Assembly (NCBI RefSeq): GCF_009910705.1
Contig: NZ_JAAAXJ010000003.1
Location: 124,001-188,000 of the forward strand
DNA from: Microvirga arsenatis
GTDB lineage: Bacteria > Pseudomonadota > Alphaproteobacteria > Rhizobiales > Beijerinckiaceae
Length of the DNA stretch: 64,000 nt
Direction of reading: 5' to 3'
Numbering within the stretch: position 1 is the first letter of the stretch; each line of letters starts with the position of its first letter. The notes under the pieces were generated by a model. That model was not told where the DNA came from. It saw nothing but the letters and a program-made list of their open reading frames with translations, and made no database searches. A program made the position numbers and the translations under genes. Shown one piece after another: positions 30,459 to 39,103 of the stretch.

Positions 30459-30757
30459 CCGTGCCGCGCCTTCGTGGCGTTGACCATGCGGATCGCCTCC
30501 GCGTCGCGTCCGGCAGCGCAGGCCGCCTCGGCCTGTCCGATCTCCCGATCGACCCGGTTGTACACGGACTGGTTGACATGGCCCATGGCGAGGTCGTTGC
30601 TCATCACGGCCCGGTAGCGCGTGATCTCGCCCTGGCAGCCTGTGCCGGAGGCGGAGGCCATGGCTCCCGACGCGGGAGAGGCGGGGCCGGAAGCCGTCTG
30701 GTTGCAGGCGACCAGCGCCAGCGTTCCTGCCAAGGTCAGCATGGTGGCAGTTTTCAT
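30449..30757 (-). CDS. Small lipoprotein, unknown function
   Basis: A 102-residue protein with a lipoprotein signal: MKTATMLTLAGTLALVACNQ, lipobox LVAC with cysteine at residue 18. The mature part has a Ser/Ala-rich linker, then a helical segment with three more cysteines. No family is recognised. The ATG at 30757 places the signal peptide correctly, whereas a longer frame upstream does not. Confidence 0.75.
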   Translation of the reverse strand: MKTATMLTLAGTLALVACNQTASGPASPASGAMASASGTGCQGEITRYRAVMSNDLAMGHVNQSVYNRVDREIGQAEAACAAGRDAEAIRMVNATKARHGYL

Positions 30758-30907
30758 GAGAGCATCTCCTCGTGGGTTGTTCGAACCGGGAAGTATGGTC
30801 AAGCTCGACTTCATCTAGGGCAGACTGCACGTTGACCAGTCCTGCCCTAGCGTCGAGCCATAACCCGCACGACGGTCGAGCTTTTGCTTTTCGTTTGTTT
30901 CAAAGGC

Positions 30908-30936
30908 TTGCCATTCTGAGGGAGCGCCGTTACAAA
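30908..30936 (+). promoter_or_regulatory. Putative leuA promoter
   Basis: TTGCCA (30908-30913) and TACAAA (30931-30936) with a 17-base spacer, about 80 bp upstream of the leader peptide. It is assigned by motif and position. Confidence 0.5.
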
Positions 30937-31016
30937 CGTGCCCGTTGTTCGCGGCTGAAAGCCCGCGGCCATGGAGGATTTGGGCAGCGATGATCATCGG
31001 CTCCCCCAGCGCAAGA

Positions 31017-31085
31017 ATGAACGGCCCCGCTCCTGCGGCCGCTCTCGCGCGCCTTCTTGGCCTCCTTCTCCTTAGCTGCCCCTGA
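31017..31085 (+). CDS. leuA leader peptide
   Basis: A 22-codon ORF whose second half reads LARLLGLLLLSCP, with seven leucines in ten residues. It lies about 95 bp before leuA and is followed by a stable hairpin, CCCCTGAG (31079-31086) with CTCAGGGG (31114-31121), whose 5' arm overlaps the leader stop codon. This is the layout of leucine-responsive attenuation. The terminator half is less clear than in the ilv leader because no long T run is visible. Confidence 0.75.
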   Translation: MNGPAPAAALARLLGLLLLSCP

Positions 31086-31156
31086 GGGTCGGCTGGGCGT
31101 TGCCGCCTGGGCTCTCAGGGGTTCTGGACAAGCAGGAACAACCTTGAGCCCTAAGG
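31079..31156 (+). promoter_or_regulatory. leuA leader RNA hairpins (attenuator region)
   Basis: The 8-bp stem CCCCTGAG/CTCAGGGG (31079-31121) is followed by a second small hairpin CCTTGAGCCCTAAGG (about 31142-31156). The latter overlaps sequence that could pair with the first arm. The regulatory outcome is inferred. Confidence 0.5.
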
Positions 31157-31180
31157 CTCCTCCCGAGAAGGACTAGACCC

Positions 31181-32743
31181 ATGACCACCCCCGTATCCGG
31201 CTCCTCCAAGGACCGCGTTCTGATCTTCGACACCACCCTGCGCGACGGCGAGCAATGCCCCGGCGCCACCATGACCCTGGAGGAGAAGCTCGAGGTGGCG
31301 GAACTGCTCGACACCATGGGCGTCGACATCATCGAGGCGGGCTTCCCCATCGCCTCCAACGGGGATTTCGAGGCCGTTTCCCTGATCGCCAAGCAGGTGA
31401 AGCGGGCGACCGTCGCCGGACTTGCCCGCGCCATTGCGGCCGACATCGCTCGTGCCGGCGAGGCGGTGCGCCATGCGGCGCGGCCTCGCATTCACACCTT
31501 CGTCTCCACATCCCCGATTCACCTGGCGCACCAGATGCGCAAGTCGGAAGAGGAAGTGCTGGAGATCATCACCGCCACCGTGACCCAGGCGCGCAACCTG
31601 GTCGAGGATGTGGAGTGGTCCGCCATGGATGCCACCCGTACCCCGATCGAGTATCTGTGCCGCTGTGTGGAGGCTGCCATCAGGGCCGGCGCCACCACCA
31701 TCAACCTGCCGGACACGGTGGGCTATGCGACGCCCGACGAGTACCGTGCCATGTTCCGGGCGGTGCGTGAGCGGGTGGCGAATGCGGACAAGGCGATCTT
31801 CTCGGCCCATTGCCACAACGATCTGGGCCTCGCCGTCGCGAACTCCTTGGCGGCGCTGGAAGGCGGCGCGCGGCAGATCGAGTGCACCATCAACGGCATC
31901 GGCGAGCGGGCGGGCAACGCGGCTCTCGAGGAGATCGTGATGGCGATCAAGACCCGCGGCGACGTGCTGCCCTACGAGACCGGGATCGAATCGACCATGC
32001 TGACCCGGGCCTCGAAGCTGGCATCTGCTGCCACCTCCTTCCCCGTGCAGTACAACAAGGCCATCGTCGGCCGGAACGCCTTCGCCCACGAGAGCGGCAT
32101 CCACCAGGACGGCATGCTCAAGAACGCTCAGACCTACGAGATCATGACGCCCGAGAGCGTCGGCGTGTCCAAGACCTCTCTGGTGATGGGCAAGCACTCC
32201 GGCCGGGCGGCCTTCCGCAACAAGCTGGAGGAGCTGGGCTACAGCCTCTCCGACAACCAGTTCCAGGACGCCTTCGAGCGTTTCAAGGAACTCGCGGACC
32301 GGAAGAAGCACGTCTACGACGAGGACATCGAGGCGCTGGTCGATCAGAACATCGCCATGGCGCACGATCGCATCAAGCTGGTCTCGCTCCATATCGTGGC
32401 GGGCACCCGCGGCCCGCAGCGCGCCACCATGCGGCTCCAGGTGGATGACCGGATCGTGGTCGAGGAGCAGGAGGGCAACGGCCCGGTGGACGCCACCTTC
32501 AACGCCATCAAAGCCCTGGTGCCCCACGAGGCGGTGCTGGAGCTCTATCAGGTTCATGCGGTCACCGAAGGTACCGATGCTCAGGCCGAGGTCTCGGTTC
32601 GCCTCTCCGCCGACAACCGCAGCGTCACCTCCCGAGCCGCCGATCCGGACACGCTCGTCGCCTCCGCCCAGGCCTATCTGGGCGCCCTCAACAAGCTCCT
32701 GAGCCGGGGCGCCCGCCTGCACGCGCAACATGCGGCGGAGTAA
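31181..32743 (+). CDS. leuA: 2-isopropylmalate synthase
   Basis: First committed step of leucine synthesis, condensing acetyl-CoA with 2-ketoisovalerate. The 520-aa protein has the HMGL-like catalytic start [15 protein letters not shown], the metal motif [17 protein letters not shown] and [13 protein letters not shown]. The C-terminal LeuA allosteric domain (from about 390) mediates leucine feedback. AGAAGG precedes the ATG. Confidence 0.97.
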   Translation: MTTPVSGSSKDRVLIFDTTLRDGEQCPGATMTLEEKLEVAELLDTMGVDIIEAGFPIASNGDFEAVSLIAKQVKRATVAGLARAIAADIARAGEAVRHAARPRIHTFVSTSPIHLAHQMRKSEEEVLEIITATVTQARNLVEDVEWSAMDATRTPIEYLCRCVEAAIRAGATTINLPDTVGYATPDEYRAMFRAVRERVANADKAIFSAHCHNDLGLAVANSLAALEGGARQIECTINGIGERAGNAALEEIVMAIKTRGDVLPYETGIESTMLTRASKLASAATSFPVQYNKAIVGRNAFAHESGIHQDGMLKNAQTYEIMTPESVGVSKTSLVMGKHSGRAAFRNKLEELGYSLSDNQFQDAFERFKELADRKKHVYDEDIEALVDQNIAMAHDRIKLVSLHIVAGTRGPQRATMRLQVDDRIVVEEQEGNGPVDATFNAIKALVPHEAVLELYQVHAVTEGTDAQAEVSVRLSADNRSVTSRAADPDTLVASAQAYLGALNKLLSRGARLHAQHAAE

Positions 32744-32752
32744 CACACGATC

Positions 32753-32778
32753 AGGCCCGCTCCGGCGGGCCTTTTCTC
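32753..32778 (+). terminator. Rho-independent terminator after leuA
   Basis: Stem AGGCCCGC (32753-32760)/GCGGGCCT (32765-32772) with a TCCG loop is followed by TTTCTC, 10 bp after the leuA stop. The remaining region up to the tRNA (32779-33017) holds no convincing gene. Confidence 0.85.
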
Positions 32779-33017
32779 TGCCGGGCGGCGCAAGCTATCG
32801 AACCTGCAAGCTTGGGCTTTTCCAGGGACCTTCTTCGAAGCGGTGCGGCATCGGAAAAGCCCCGGAAGCGGGTTCGAAGGGCGACAGGGGCTGAACCCGG
32901 AAAAATCCCGAACCGGGGCGGAAAACCTCGCCTTCGGGGACTAGACAGGCTTGCCCCGGTTTGTTACACGCACGGCCTCTTCAGCGGACAACGCGCCGCT
33001 GAACTCGCTTCGGCGAC

Positions 33018-33093
<76 letters not shown>

Positions 33094-33140
33094 ATAAAAT
33101 CAATCACTTAGATGGGTTGATGGATAGAACGGGTCGACCG

Positions 33141-33169
33141 TTTTACACCCGTTTACATGCCATTTTACA
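33141..33169. repeat. Three TTTACA direct repeats next to the attachment site
   Basis: TTTTACA (33141-33147), GTTTACA (33151-33157) and TTTTACA (33163-33169) recur every 10-12 bp, one helical turn apart, between the tRNA and the integrase module. Regular repeats in this position could be arm-type integrase sites, but this is inference. Confidence 0.45.
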
Positions 33170-33515
33170 AAGTGCGTTCCTGTTTCCGTCCTGCCTTCCA
33201 GGTTCGATAGGCATTCAGGGAGTGGATCGCCTGGATGTTTTCGGCATGGGTCACGTGCCGCAAATTCTCCGAGGTATTGTTCAGGCCGTTGCCGTCGCAG
33301 TGGTCGATCTCCATGCCATCCTTCTGCCCCATGATGAGCTGGTGCATGTAGACGGTCGCTCCGCGGATTGAGGCACGGGCGTACATCGTCCGTGAGCCAT
33401 TGGGCTTATGAACTGACCACCGATGCTGCTGAAAGTGATGGGCCACGTCGTCATCAACCAGAGCGTAGAGGTCGGTGGGCTTGCGGTTCTTATAAAGTTG
33501 AATTCGCGTCGTCAT
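33165..33515 (-). CDS. HNH endonuclease
   Basis: A 116-residue protein of the homing-type HNH group, with YMHQLIMGQKDGMEIDHCDGNGLNNTSENLRHVT showing the H...DH...N...N/H motif at about residues 57-92. The N-terminus (IQLYKNRKPTDLYALVDDDVAHHF) is like that of AP2/HNH phage proteins. Its ATG overlaps the integrase stop by 4 bp, so it is coupled to the integrase and is the last gene before the tRNA. Confidence 0.88.
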   Translation of the reverse strand: MTTRIQLYKNRKPTDLYALVDDDVAHHFQQHRWSVHKPNGSRTMYARASIRGATVYMHQLIMGQKDGMEIDHCDGNGLNNTSENLRHVTHAENIQAIHSLNAYRTWKAGRKQERTL

Positions 33516-34549
33516 GCGCTGGACCGTCCCTGTGCGTTGTGCGCCTCAAGTTTACGTATAGCATTTTCAGCCAGAACGACATCACGGCTCAAGTAATGCC
33601 GGTCCAAAATTGAGTGGACATCTTTGACAGTGTGGCCGGTAATCGCCGCAATCTCAAATTCTGTTGCTCCGGCGATAGCAAGTCGCGTGACCGCGGTTCC
33701 TCGCAGGTCGTTGAAATGCAGATCCCCAATCCCCGCCTTGGCGCAGGCCTTCCTGAATGACGCCCGGAAACCGTCTGATGTCCAGGGCGTCTTGTCCGAA
33801 GAGGTAAGCATGATCGTGCCATGCTTCTTCAAGGAGCCGATTTCCTCGGCAAGGCGCACCCCCACGGGCACGGTCACGCGGGCGCCGGTCTTCCCCTGCT
33901 TGAGGCGAAGATACTTCCCATCATAGGCAGACCAGGGTAGGCGCAGCAGGTCGCCCTGGCGCTGCCCCGTCCAAAGCCCAAAAATGACAACCGACATCAC
34001 CTCTGGAGAGGCGACGGTGAAGAGGCGACGCAGGGTGTCTTCTGTCCAGATCAGGTCATTCCGATCTGCCTTGTAGAGCCGTCCGCCACGTTCGCAGGGG
34101 TTCACCGTGATCCGGCCGCGGTCCTTGGCGACCGAAAGCACCCGAGCCAGGACCGTCCATGCATAGTCCGCCTTCCGCGGCGTGTCCGCCATGCCGTCCC
34201 GCCAAGCCTTGAAGTCGCCGCGGATCTCCGGGGCTGTCAGAGCCTCCAAGGGGAGGTCCCCGAACTCGGCATCGATCAGGTTCAAATAGGTCTGATAAGC
34301 CCGTTTGGAGCTATCCGAGAGGCTTTTGTACTCGCTGCTGCCGCGGAACTCCGTCACGAGCTGGTGCAGGGTGCCGTCCGCGGCAATTGTGCGGCCCTTG
34401 TGGGCCTCCTGATAACTGGCGAGGAACTCCGAACTCCCCGGCTCTCCGCGGAGCCGCGGGCCGCCTCGCCAGGCATAGTAATAGATCGTCTTTGTCCCGT
34501 CCGCGAGCCGCCGCGGTACCCGGTGTATCCCCTTAAGCATGACGCGCAT
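33512..34549 (-). CDS. Tyrosine-type site-specific integrase
   Basis: Catalyses integration and excision at the tRNA-Lys site. The 345-aa protein has an N-terminal arm-binding region, a SAM-like core-binding domain (about 65-160, YKSLSDSSKRAYQTYLNLI) and a catalytic domain. Visible catalytic residues are Arg in WTGQRQGDLLRL, HFNDLRGTAVTRL (His...Arg), GHT and the nucleophile Tyr in DRHYLSRD. The start is ATG 34549 (MRVMLKG) or 34540, both overlapping the upstream HTH gene. A longer frame from 34633 is unlikely. Confidence 0.93.
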   Translation of the reverse strand: MRVMLKGIHRVPRRLADGTKTIYYYAWRGGPRLRGEPGSSEFLASYQEAHKGRTIAADGTLHQLVTEFRGSSEYKSLSDSSKRAYQTYLNLIDAEFGDLPLEALTAPEIRGDFKAWRDGMADTPRKADYAWTVLARVLSVAKDRGRITVNPCERGGRLYKADRNDLIWTEDTLRRLFTVASPEVMSVVIFGLWTGQRQGDLLRLPWSAYDGKYLRLKQGKTGARVTVPVGVRLAEEIGSLKKHGTIMLTSSDKTPWTSDGFRASFRKACAKAGIGDLHFNDLRGTAVTRLAIAGATEFEIAAITGHTVKDVHSILDRHYLSRDVVLAENAIRKLEAHNAQGRSSA

Positions 34550-34781
34550 TCCGGTTGGCCCTCCACCGCTCGTAGGCGCTTTGCCCCGCCTCAGAGTCGG
34601 ATAGGCCGGATAATCTGTCCAGCGCCCGGTCAATGGCCCTCACGTCCCAGCGGCGCGTGCCGGGGAGGGGGCGGGGGAGCCTGCCCTGGGCCACCCACCG
34701 GGAGAAGCCGGACGGGCTGAGGTGGCAGTGCGCCGCCGCTTCCTCACGGGTCAGCAATCGTGAATGCTCTGCCTGTCCCAT
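34533..34781 (-). CDS. Small helix-turn-helix protein, probable excisionase
   Basis: 82 residues with a MerR-like winged helix: LLTREEAAAHCHLSPSGFSRWVAQGRLPRPLPGTRRWDVRAIDRAL. It overlaps the start of the integrase gene, the usual place for a phage excisionase or integrase-directing HTH. The function is inferred from size, fold and location. Confidence 0.75.
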   Translation of the reverse strand: MGQAEHSRLLTREEAAAHCHLSPSGFSRWVAQGRLPRPLPGTRRWDVRAIDRALDRLSGLSDSEAGQSAYERWRANRNARHA

Positions 34782-34784
34782 GCT

Positions 34785-35627
34785 TCACTCTCCCTGGGGG
34801 AGGTTGGGGGTGACATCCGTCGCTTCGCTCCTCTTCGCCGTGTTTGCGGACGGAGGCTCAAACGCGATCCGTGGCATTTGCCGCACTTGCAGGCTAGGCG
34901 GCCATTCACCCGCGTTGCCCCCCTTGGCATCCACGAGCTTGAGCCCCACAGGCTTGGCGCCCATCTGCTTGACGAAGACGGGCACTCCGGTGCGCCTGCC
35001 CTGGTCGATGAGGCTCTTTGCCCAGACGGGATCGTAGGGCCGCGCCCCGTGACCGCTCTCGCCTCCGGTGATGATCCAATCGAGGCTATTCAGCCAAGGA
35101 CTGAGGTCGATAGGACCGATCTGAGGCTCGATGGAAAGGCCGATCCAGCGGGTAGCAGGCTTGAGCCGCACCAGCTTGGGGATGTCCCGGTCAGCCTCTT
35201 CCTGATGAACGACCGTGGCGATGATCCCGCAATGCCGGAAGTTCTCAGCCCAATCGGCCGGGATCATCTTGGCCACGTTGCCGACGCGCTTCGTCACGAA
35301 CTGCCAGTTCAGGTTCTGGCATTCCCTCACGAGATCCCAAAGCCTATCACGCCATTCGTCCGGCACTTCGTTGTCGAAGACATCGGCCATGGAGGCGCAG
35401 AACACCCATGGGCGCTCGCCGGTCTTGGCGGCCTCACGGTTCCACTGACGCGGTTTGCTCCAGTCTTTCACGAGCCGGCGTGGTTGGCCTGTGCCCCAGT
35501 GAGAGCCGCCAACACGCTTGTCGAAGGTTTCGGCATAGCAGTGATCGCAGCCGGGCCCGACCTTGGTACAGCCCCACCACGGATTGAAGGTGTGCTTGGT
35601 CCACTGGATGGCGGTGTTCTCAGCCAT
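34785..35627 (-). CDS. DUF5131 family protein (phage Gp37/Gp68 family)
   Basis: 280 residues starting MAENTAIQWTKHTFNPWWGCTKVGPGCDHCYAE, the family signature with a Cx6CxxC cysteine cluster like that of radical-SAM folds. Further motifs are VFCASMADVFDNEVPDEWRD and WIITGGESGHGARPYDP. The family is widespread in phages and its reaction is not established. The ATG at 35627 overlaps the upstream gene by 8 bp. Confidence 0.9.
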   Translation of the reverse strand: MAENTAIQWTKHTFNPWWGCTKVGPGCDHCYAETFDKRVGGSHWGTGQPRRLVKDWSKPRQWNREAAKTGERPWVFCASMADVFDNEVPDEWRDRLWDLVRECQNLNWQFVTKRVGNVAKMIPADWAENFRHCGIIATVVHQEEADRDIPKLVRLKPATRWIGLSIEPQIGPIDLSPWLNSLDWIITGGESGHGARPYDPVWAKSLIDQGRRTGVPVFVKQMGAKPVGLKLVDAKGGNAGEWPPSLQVRQMPRIAFEPPSANTAKRSEATDVTPNLPQGE

Positions 35628-36138
35628 TGGCGCCTCCCTCAGGCGGCGCGACCTGGCGGCTTGCCTCAACGCTGCTTGAGCTTTCCCGATGAGGGCCTTG
35701 GCCCGAAGGAGGGCACAAACTACCCTCTCCGCTGACCGGGGGAGGGGCGGGAAGAGGCATCCAGTGGGTGGGGTGCCAGGGAACACTATCGTGCGCCCGA
35801 AGCCATTGTTGCGTCCGACCCGACGGGGCGAAGAACCAAGTCTTGTAAACCCGCCCGCACCCGTCGATGCCGATGATTTCGGCCCTTCCATCCTTCGGAG
35901 CCGTGCTGATGTCCTGCCAGCCCTCCCGCCCCTGTCCTTCAGCGGCAAGGGCGGCGAGGATGGCGTCCGCTTTTTCCTGAGAAGCCCGAACGGACTTGCC
36001 GTAGCCGAAATCGGCTATCTCTCGGGCCTTGGTTTCATCATCGCCATCCCGCAGGCAAAGGTCGTAGAGCCTCTGCCACGAGCTGTGCGCGTCGAGATCG
36101 ATAATCCGAGCGATCTTCTCTCTCAGCTTCGTGCTCAT
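35620..36138 (-). CDS. DUF551-containing phage protein
   Basis: 172 residues. The C-terminal half reads GWQDISTAPKDGRAEIIGI...HWMPLPAPP, matching DUF551, a domain common in phage early operons. The N-terminal half (KLREKIARIIDLDAHSSWQRL) is a helical region of another common phage type. It overlaps both neighbours. Function unknown. Confidence 0.75.
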   Translation of the reverse strand: MSTKLREKIARIIDLDAHSSWQRLYDLCLRDGDDETKAREIADFGYGKSVRASQEKADAILAALAAEGQGREGWQDISTAPKDGRAEIIGIDGCGRVYKTWFFAPSGRTQQWLRAHDSVPWHPTHWMPLPAPPPVSGEGSLCPPSGQGPHRESSSSVEASRQVAPPEGGANG

Positions 36139-36548
36139 GGCTGCTGCTCCTGGGCGATGAGGGCGTTGACGAGGGCGAGGAGGAGGGCAAGGGGAAGGTG
36201 CCTATGTTGCCCCCGATGGACCGCATTCACGTCCAAGCTGACGTACCAGATACCGTCGAAAGTCTGCCCCATCGTGATGAGTGCACTCGGCAACAGCGTC
36301 TCCACGAGGGAGAGAGCGGCGTCGAGGGAGGCGGTTAGGTCATATCCCTCGAAACGGTCTGCGTATGGCAAGAACGTCTTGCCGTGTTCGACATGCCAGC
36401 CGCTTTCAACATGACGGACGCCATTGAAGACCCGCTTGCTGTCCTCTGGCAGAAGTAGTTGCCAGACGATCTCCATATCGAGTTGCCGATCCGGCCCCTT
36501 GGCCTCTTCCAGCCTTGTCTTGAGGGCGAGGAGAACATCACTGGTCAT
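36135..36548 (-). CDS. Hypothetical phage protein
   Basis: 137 residues starting MTSDVLLALKTRLEEAKGPDRQLDMEIVW, a common leader of short phage early proteins. The middle contains a region with small-molecule-like aromatic content (VESGWHVEHGKTFLPYADRFEGYDLTASLDAALSLVE). It overlaps the DUF551 gene by 4 bp and the upstream gene by 11 bp. No function is assignable. Confidence 0.7.
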   Translation of the reverse strand: MTSDVLLALKTRLEEAKGPDRQLDMEIVWQLLLPEDSKRVFNGVRHVESGWHVEHGKTFLPYADRFEGYDLTASLDAALSLVETLLPSALITMGQTFDGIWYVSLDVNAVHRGQHRHLPLALLLALVNALIAQEQQP

Positions 36549-36891
36549 GGGAGGGCCCCTTCTCCTGCTTGAGGGCGGTGCGGGAGGCTTCGGCGGCAGT
36601 AAACAGCGGAAGTATCGGTTCGCCGTCTGGCCCGATGCGGACCCAGTTCCCATTCTCGAATGAGAGTGCCCCACCAGGGAGGTTGAGCCACTGATGCGAC
36701 CAGCCCATTGCCCATCGTGAGAGCCGAACAGTGGCAGGCAGGCCGTCAACCATCACAAGATCAGCTCGGATGGTCGCCTTCCGCCCTGTTCCCTCGGCAA
36801 CAGCCGAAACGATAGCGCTGAACGACAGAGGAACGCCTGGAGGCAGGGCGGCTTGCAGGGTTTGCCGCACAAGATCAGTCAGCCTACTCAT
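36538..36891 (-). CDS. Hypothetical phage protein
   Basis: 117 residues, start MSRLTDLVRQTLQAALPPG. No recognised domain. It lies in the leftward early operon between overlapping neighbours, and the start overlaps the upstream gene by 8 bp. Confidence 0.65.
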   Translation of the reverse strand: MSRLTDLVRQTLQAALPPGVPLSFSAIVSAVAEGTGRKATIRADLVMVDGLPATVRLSRWAMGWSHQWLNLPGGALSFENGNWVRIGPDGEPILPLFTAAEASRTALKQEKGPSHDQ

Positions 36892-37705
36892 GGCCTGCTC
36901 CTGTGAGGGCGGCGCGACGGAAATCGCCGAGGGTCAGAGCGCAGTGAGTTGTGCGACCGAATTGGACGATAACCTTGGTATCGTCAGGAAAATCCTCGTC
37001 GCCCTCGCCGCTCACATCAGCGAACGGCTCCAGCGCCTTTTGCATGGCCTCCAGGCGGGCTTCGGCGGCGAGAGCACGGCGCTCCCAATGATCCATGTAT
37101 GACGCGACGTTCGGGTTGACCGCGCTAATCTCGCAAACACCGTCGGTATGATAACGACGCCTCCACTCCTCCCTCTCCCGCTTGAGCGTCTCGTTCTCTG
37201 AGCGGAGGGTGGCGTTCTCACGGACATATGCTTTCAGATCCTCAATGGCCTCGGCCAGTGTCTTGCCTGAAGCTTCCGTGAAATAGCCCCATGAGCCGAA
37301 TACAGAGTTGTTGGCGAGAGCCACGATGTCTCGCGCTTCATCCCGCGCAGCCTCCAGCTCCTTCACCCTCTCGGCGAAGGCCGCTCTCTCAGCAAGTAGA
37401 GTTGGAGCAGCGGCTATCAGGCGGGCGTTGGCCACAGCTTGGGCTTTGCTGACGCATTCGTTGCTGTTCTGGTGCTCAATCTTGCAAATGTAGATGCCGC
37501 GATAATCACCGTAGCCACTCGCGTTAGGGGTTACTGTGTCGCTCCACGGCGCATAGACGCAGAGGGTGTACCCGTCCCAGTCCTCGAACTTCCAAGGCCC
37601 TGGCGTGTGTCCCACCAGCTCCGCATGCTCTCCTTGTGAGACATTAGGGTTCACATCCTTCGGGCTTTCAGCCCTCATCTTCGCCGTGTTTTCCGTGGTG
37701 CTCAT
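36884..37705 (-). CDS. Hypothetical phage protein with coiled coil
   Basis: 273 residues. The N-terminal part has HTPGPWKFEDWDG and AQAVANARLIAAAPTLLAE, a motif pair seen in many phage early proteins. A coiled coil follows at about residues 155-185 (VRENATLRSENETLKREREEWRRRY), then a second helical block. No function is assigned. Confidence 0.75.
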   Translation of the reverse strand: MSTTENTAKMRAESPKDVNPNVSQGEHAELVGHTPGPWKFEDWDGYTLCVYAPWSDTVTPNASGYGDYRGIYICKIEHQNSNECVSKAQAVANARLIAAAPTLLAERAAFAERVKELEAARDEARDIVALANNSVFGSWGYFTEASGKTLAEAIEDLKAYVRENATLRSENETLKREREEWRRRYHTDGVCEISAVNPNVASYMDHWERRALAAEARLEAMQKALEPFADVSGEGDEDFPDDTKVIVQFGRTTHCALTLGDFRRAALTGAGHE

Positions 37706-37887
37706 GAAAGGGCTTCCTTCGGCGGGTAATAAAATTTGGCGGAAGCATGGCAGGACGTTTGCGTGTAGTGCATGCCAGCTTGGCTATTGGAAGGGTAACG
37801 AACCCGTTTTGGCGCACCCATCTCGGGGCGGACGCGACGTATCCTCCCGCTCGCGTCGTTCCCTCTGGAAGGACCTTGGTCCCACCT

Positions 37888-37917
37888 TTGGGCCGCTGAT
37901 CGCAGCGGCCCTTTTCT
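37888..37917 (+). terminator. Plus-strand intrinsic terminator in the leftward early operon
   Basis: Stem GGGCCGCTG/CAGCGGCCC with loop ATCG is followed by TTTTCTTT on the plus strand. The surrounding genes run leftward, so it does not terminate the operon's own sense transcript, and on the minus strand no T run follows the palindrome. The 37706-37925 stretch contains no confident protein gene. A 77-codon minus frame there has odd composition. Confidence 0.7.
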
Positions 37918-37925
37918 TTGGCCGG

Positions 37926-38183
37926 TCATGCGCAAGCTTCCTCAGAAAGTGAACCGCCGTGCTCGGCCGCAGGAACGCGAGACAGGTCAGCCAGATCGGC
38001 CGGCACAGCGGAAGGGGTGAAGGGCTTGCAGGCAGGGCCATGCGCAAACCAGGCGCTCAGGACTCGGGCGTTGTGAGCATCGACCCTCGCCATGGTCTCC
38101 TCGCCATGGATGGCCTGCAGGAAGGCGGTGTGCTCAGCGTCCGGGAAGGCGGAGATATGCCAGATGCGGATGGGTTGGTTCAT
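37926..38183 (-). CDS. Hypothetical phage protein
   Basis: 85 residues, start MNQPIRIWHISAFPDAEHTAFLQ. It is coupled to the upstream HNH gene (overlap of 4 bp). No domain recognised. Confidence 0.6.
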   Translation of the reverse strand: MNQPIRIWHISAFPDAEHTAFLQAIHGEETMARVDAHNARVLSAWFAHGPACKPFTPSAVPADLADLSRVPAAEHGGSLSEEACA

Positions 38184-38587
38184 CGAGTGCCCCTGATGAC
38201 TTGGCCTGTGCGGCGGTCCACGATTGTCCCGTCGAACCTCCGTTTGAAGTTGCTGTTGCGCCCGAAGGGCAAGGGCTTCCGGTGAGGATCCTTGATCCCG
38301 AGATGGACGCATTTTTCCCGTTTCGCCTCAGCAGCCCTGGCGTGATCCTCGGCATCCTTGTCGCGCTTGCATTCCCAATGCGCCGGCCCGAGATTGTCTT
38401 CCGTATCCGTGCCACCGAGCTCTAGCGCTCTGATGTGCTCGCAGAACCACTTGTCGCGGGCGCCATCGATCGGCCGGCCACAGTTGACGCAGACGCCCTT
38501 ATGGCGCTCCCAGATGGCGAGAACCTTGGTCTTGGACAGACCGCCGCGGATCGTGGTGCCGACATCCTCTGGAATGAAGTAGCCCAT
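38180..38587 (-). CDS. HNH endonuclease
   Basis: 135 residues. The HNH core reads KGVCVNCGRPIDGARDKWFCEHIRALELGGTDTEDNLGPAHWECKRDK, with two CxxC-like zinc ligands, the catalytic H in EHI and the later N and H. Early-operon position. It may act in replication or packaging, or be selfish, which the sequence does not decide. Confidence 0.88.
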   Translation of the reverse strand: MGYFIPEDVGTTIRGGLSKTKVLAIWERHKGVCVNCGRPIDGARDKWFCEHIRALELGGTDTEDNLGPAHWECKRDKDAEDHARAAEAKREKCVHLGIKDPHRKPLPFGRNSNFKRRFDGTIVDRRTGQVIRGTR

Positions 38588-39102
38588 CAGGCCGCCCTTC
38601 CAGTATTCCGGTTCAGCGTCTCCGGCTGAACACCGATCATGGCAGAGATGATCTCAAGGATGGCCTGCTTGGACTCCTGAAACTCCCTGGCTCCCATTGC
38701 ACGGCGGGACTGGCTCTTGGGCTTCCGCACAACCACGATCGGGCCGCGCACGACAACCACCGAGTATTCGTCCATGGAGGCGAGGAAGTTGGCGACCCGC
38801 AGGGCGGCGGCATGGCTCCCGGCATCGACCTCCTGCTGGTTGAAGTAGCCGGCGTCGATCAGGGCCCGCTTGCGCAAGTGCTCCGGCGTCCGGAACTGTT
38901 CCGTCAGGTGCTCGGGCAGTTGAGCCCAGGCTTCAGCCACGAAGGCGAACTCGTGGTTATGGCTGGAGAGAGAGCGATCCTCATGGATGGCGAGGCGGTA
39001 GTTTTCGCCGACCACGAAGGAGCGGTCGCACTCGGCCCGGAAGCGCGGGTGCGGAACCATCGCTTCCCCGTTCCACTGGTATAGGATCGGTGCCGTGGTC
39101 AT
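38587..39102 (-). CDS. Hypothetical phage protein, early operon
   Basis: 171 residues starting MTTAPILYQWNGEAMVPHPRFRAECDRSFVVGENYRL. This type is common next to recombination genes in alphaproteobacterial phages. No enzymatic motif. I chose the start at 39102 since the upstream frame is unconserved. Confidence 0.7.
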   Translation of the reverse strand: MTTAPILYQWNGEAMVPHPRFRAECDRSFVVGENYRLAIHEDRSLSSHNHEFAFVAEAWAQLPEHLTEQFRTPEHLRKRALIDAGYFNQQEVDAGSHAAALRVANFLASMDEYSVVVVRGPIVVVRKPKSQSRRAMGAREFQESKQAILEIISAMIGVQPETLNRNTGRAA

Positions 39103-39103
39103 G

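Noticed and set aside
32779..33017. Small open frame (71 codons) between the leuA terminator and tRNA-Lys
   Set aside because: No ribosome-binding site and no domain. The frame overlaps the tRNA.
37702..37935. 77-codon minus frame joining the neighbouring early genes
   Set aside because: Its composition is unusual, its region contains a plus-strand terminator, and only the coupling to the next gene supports it.
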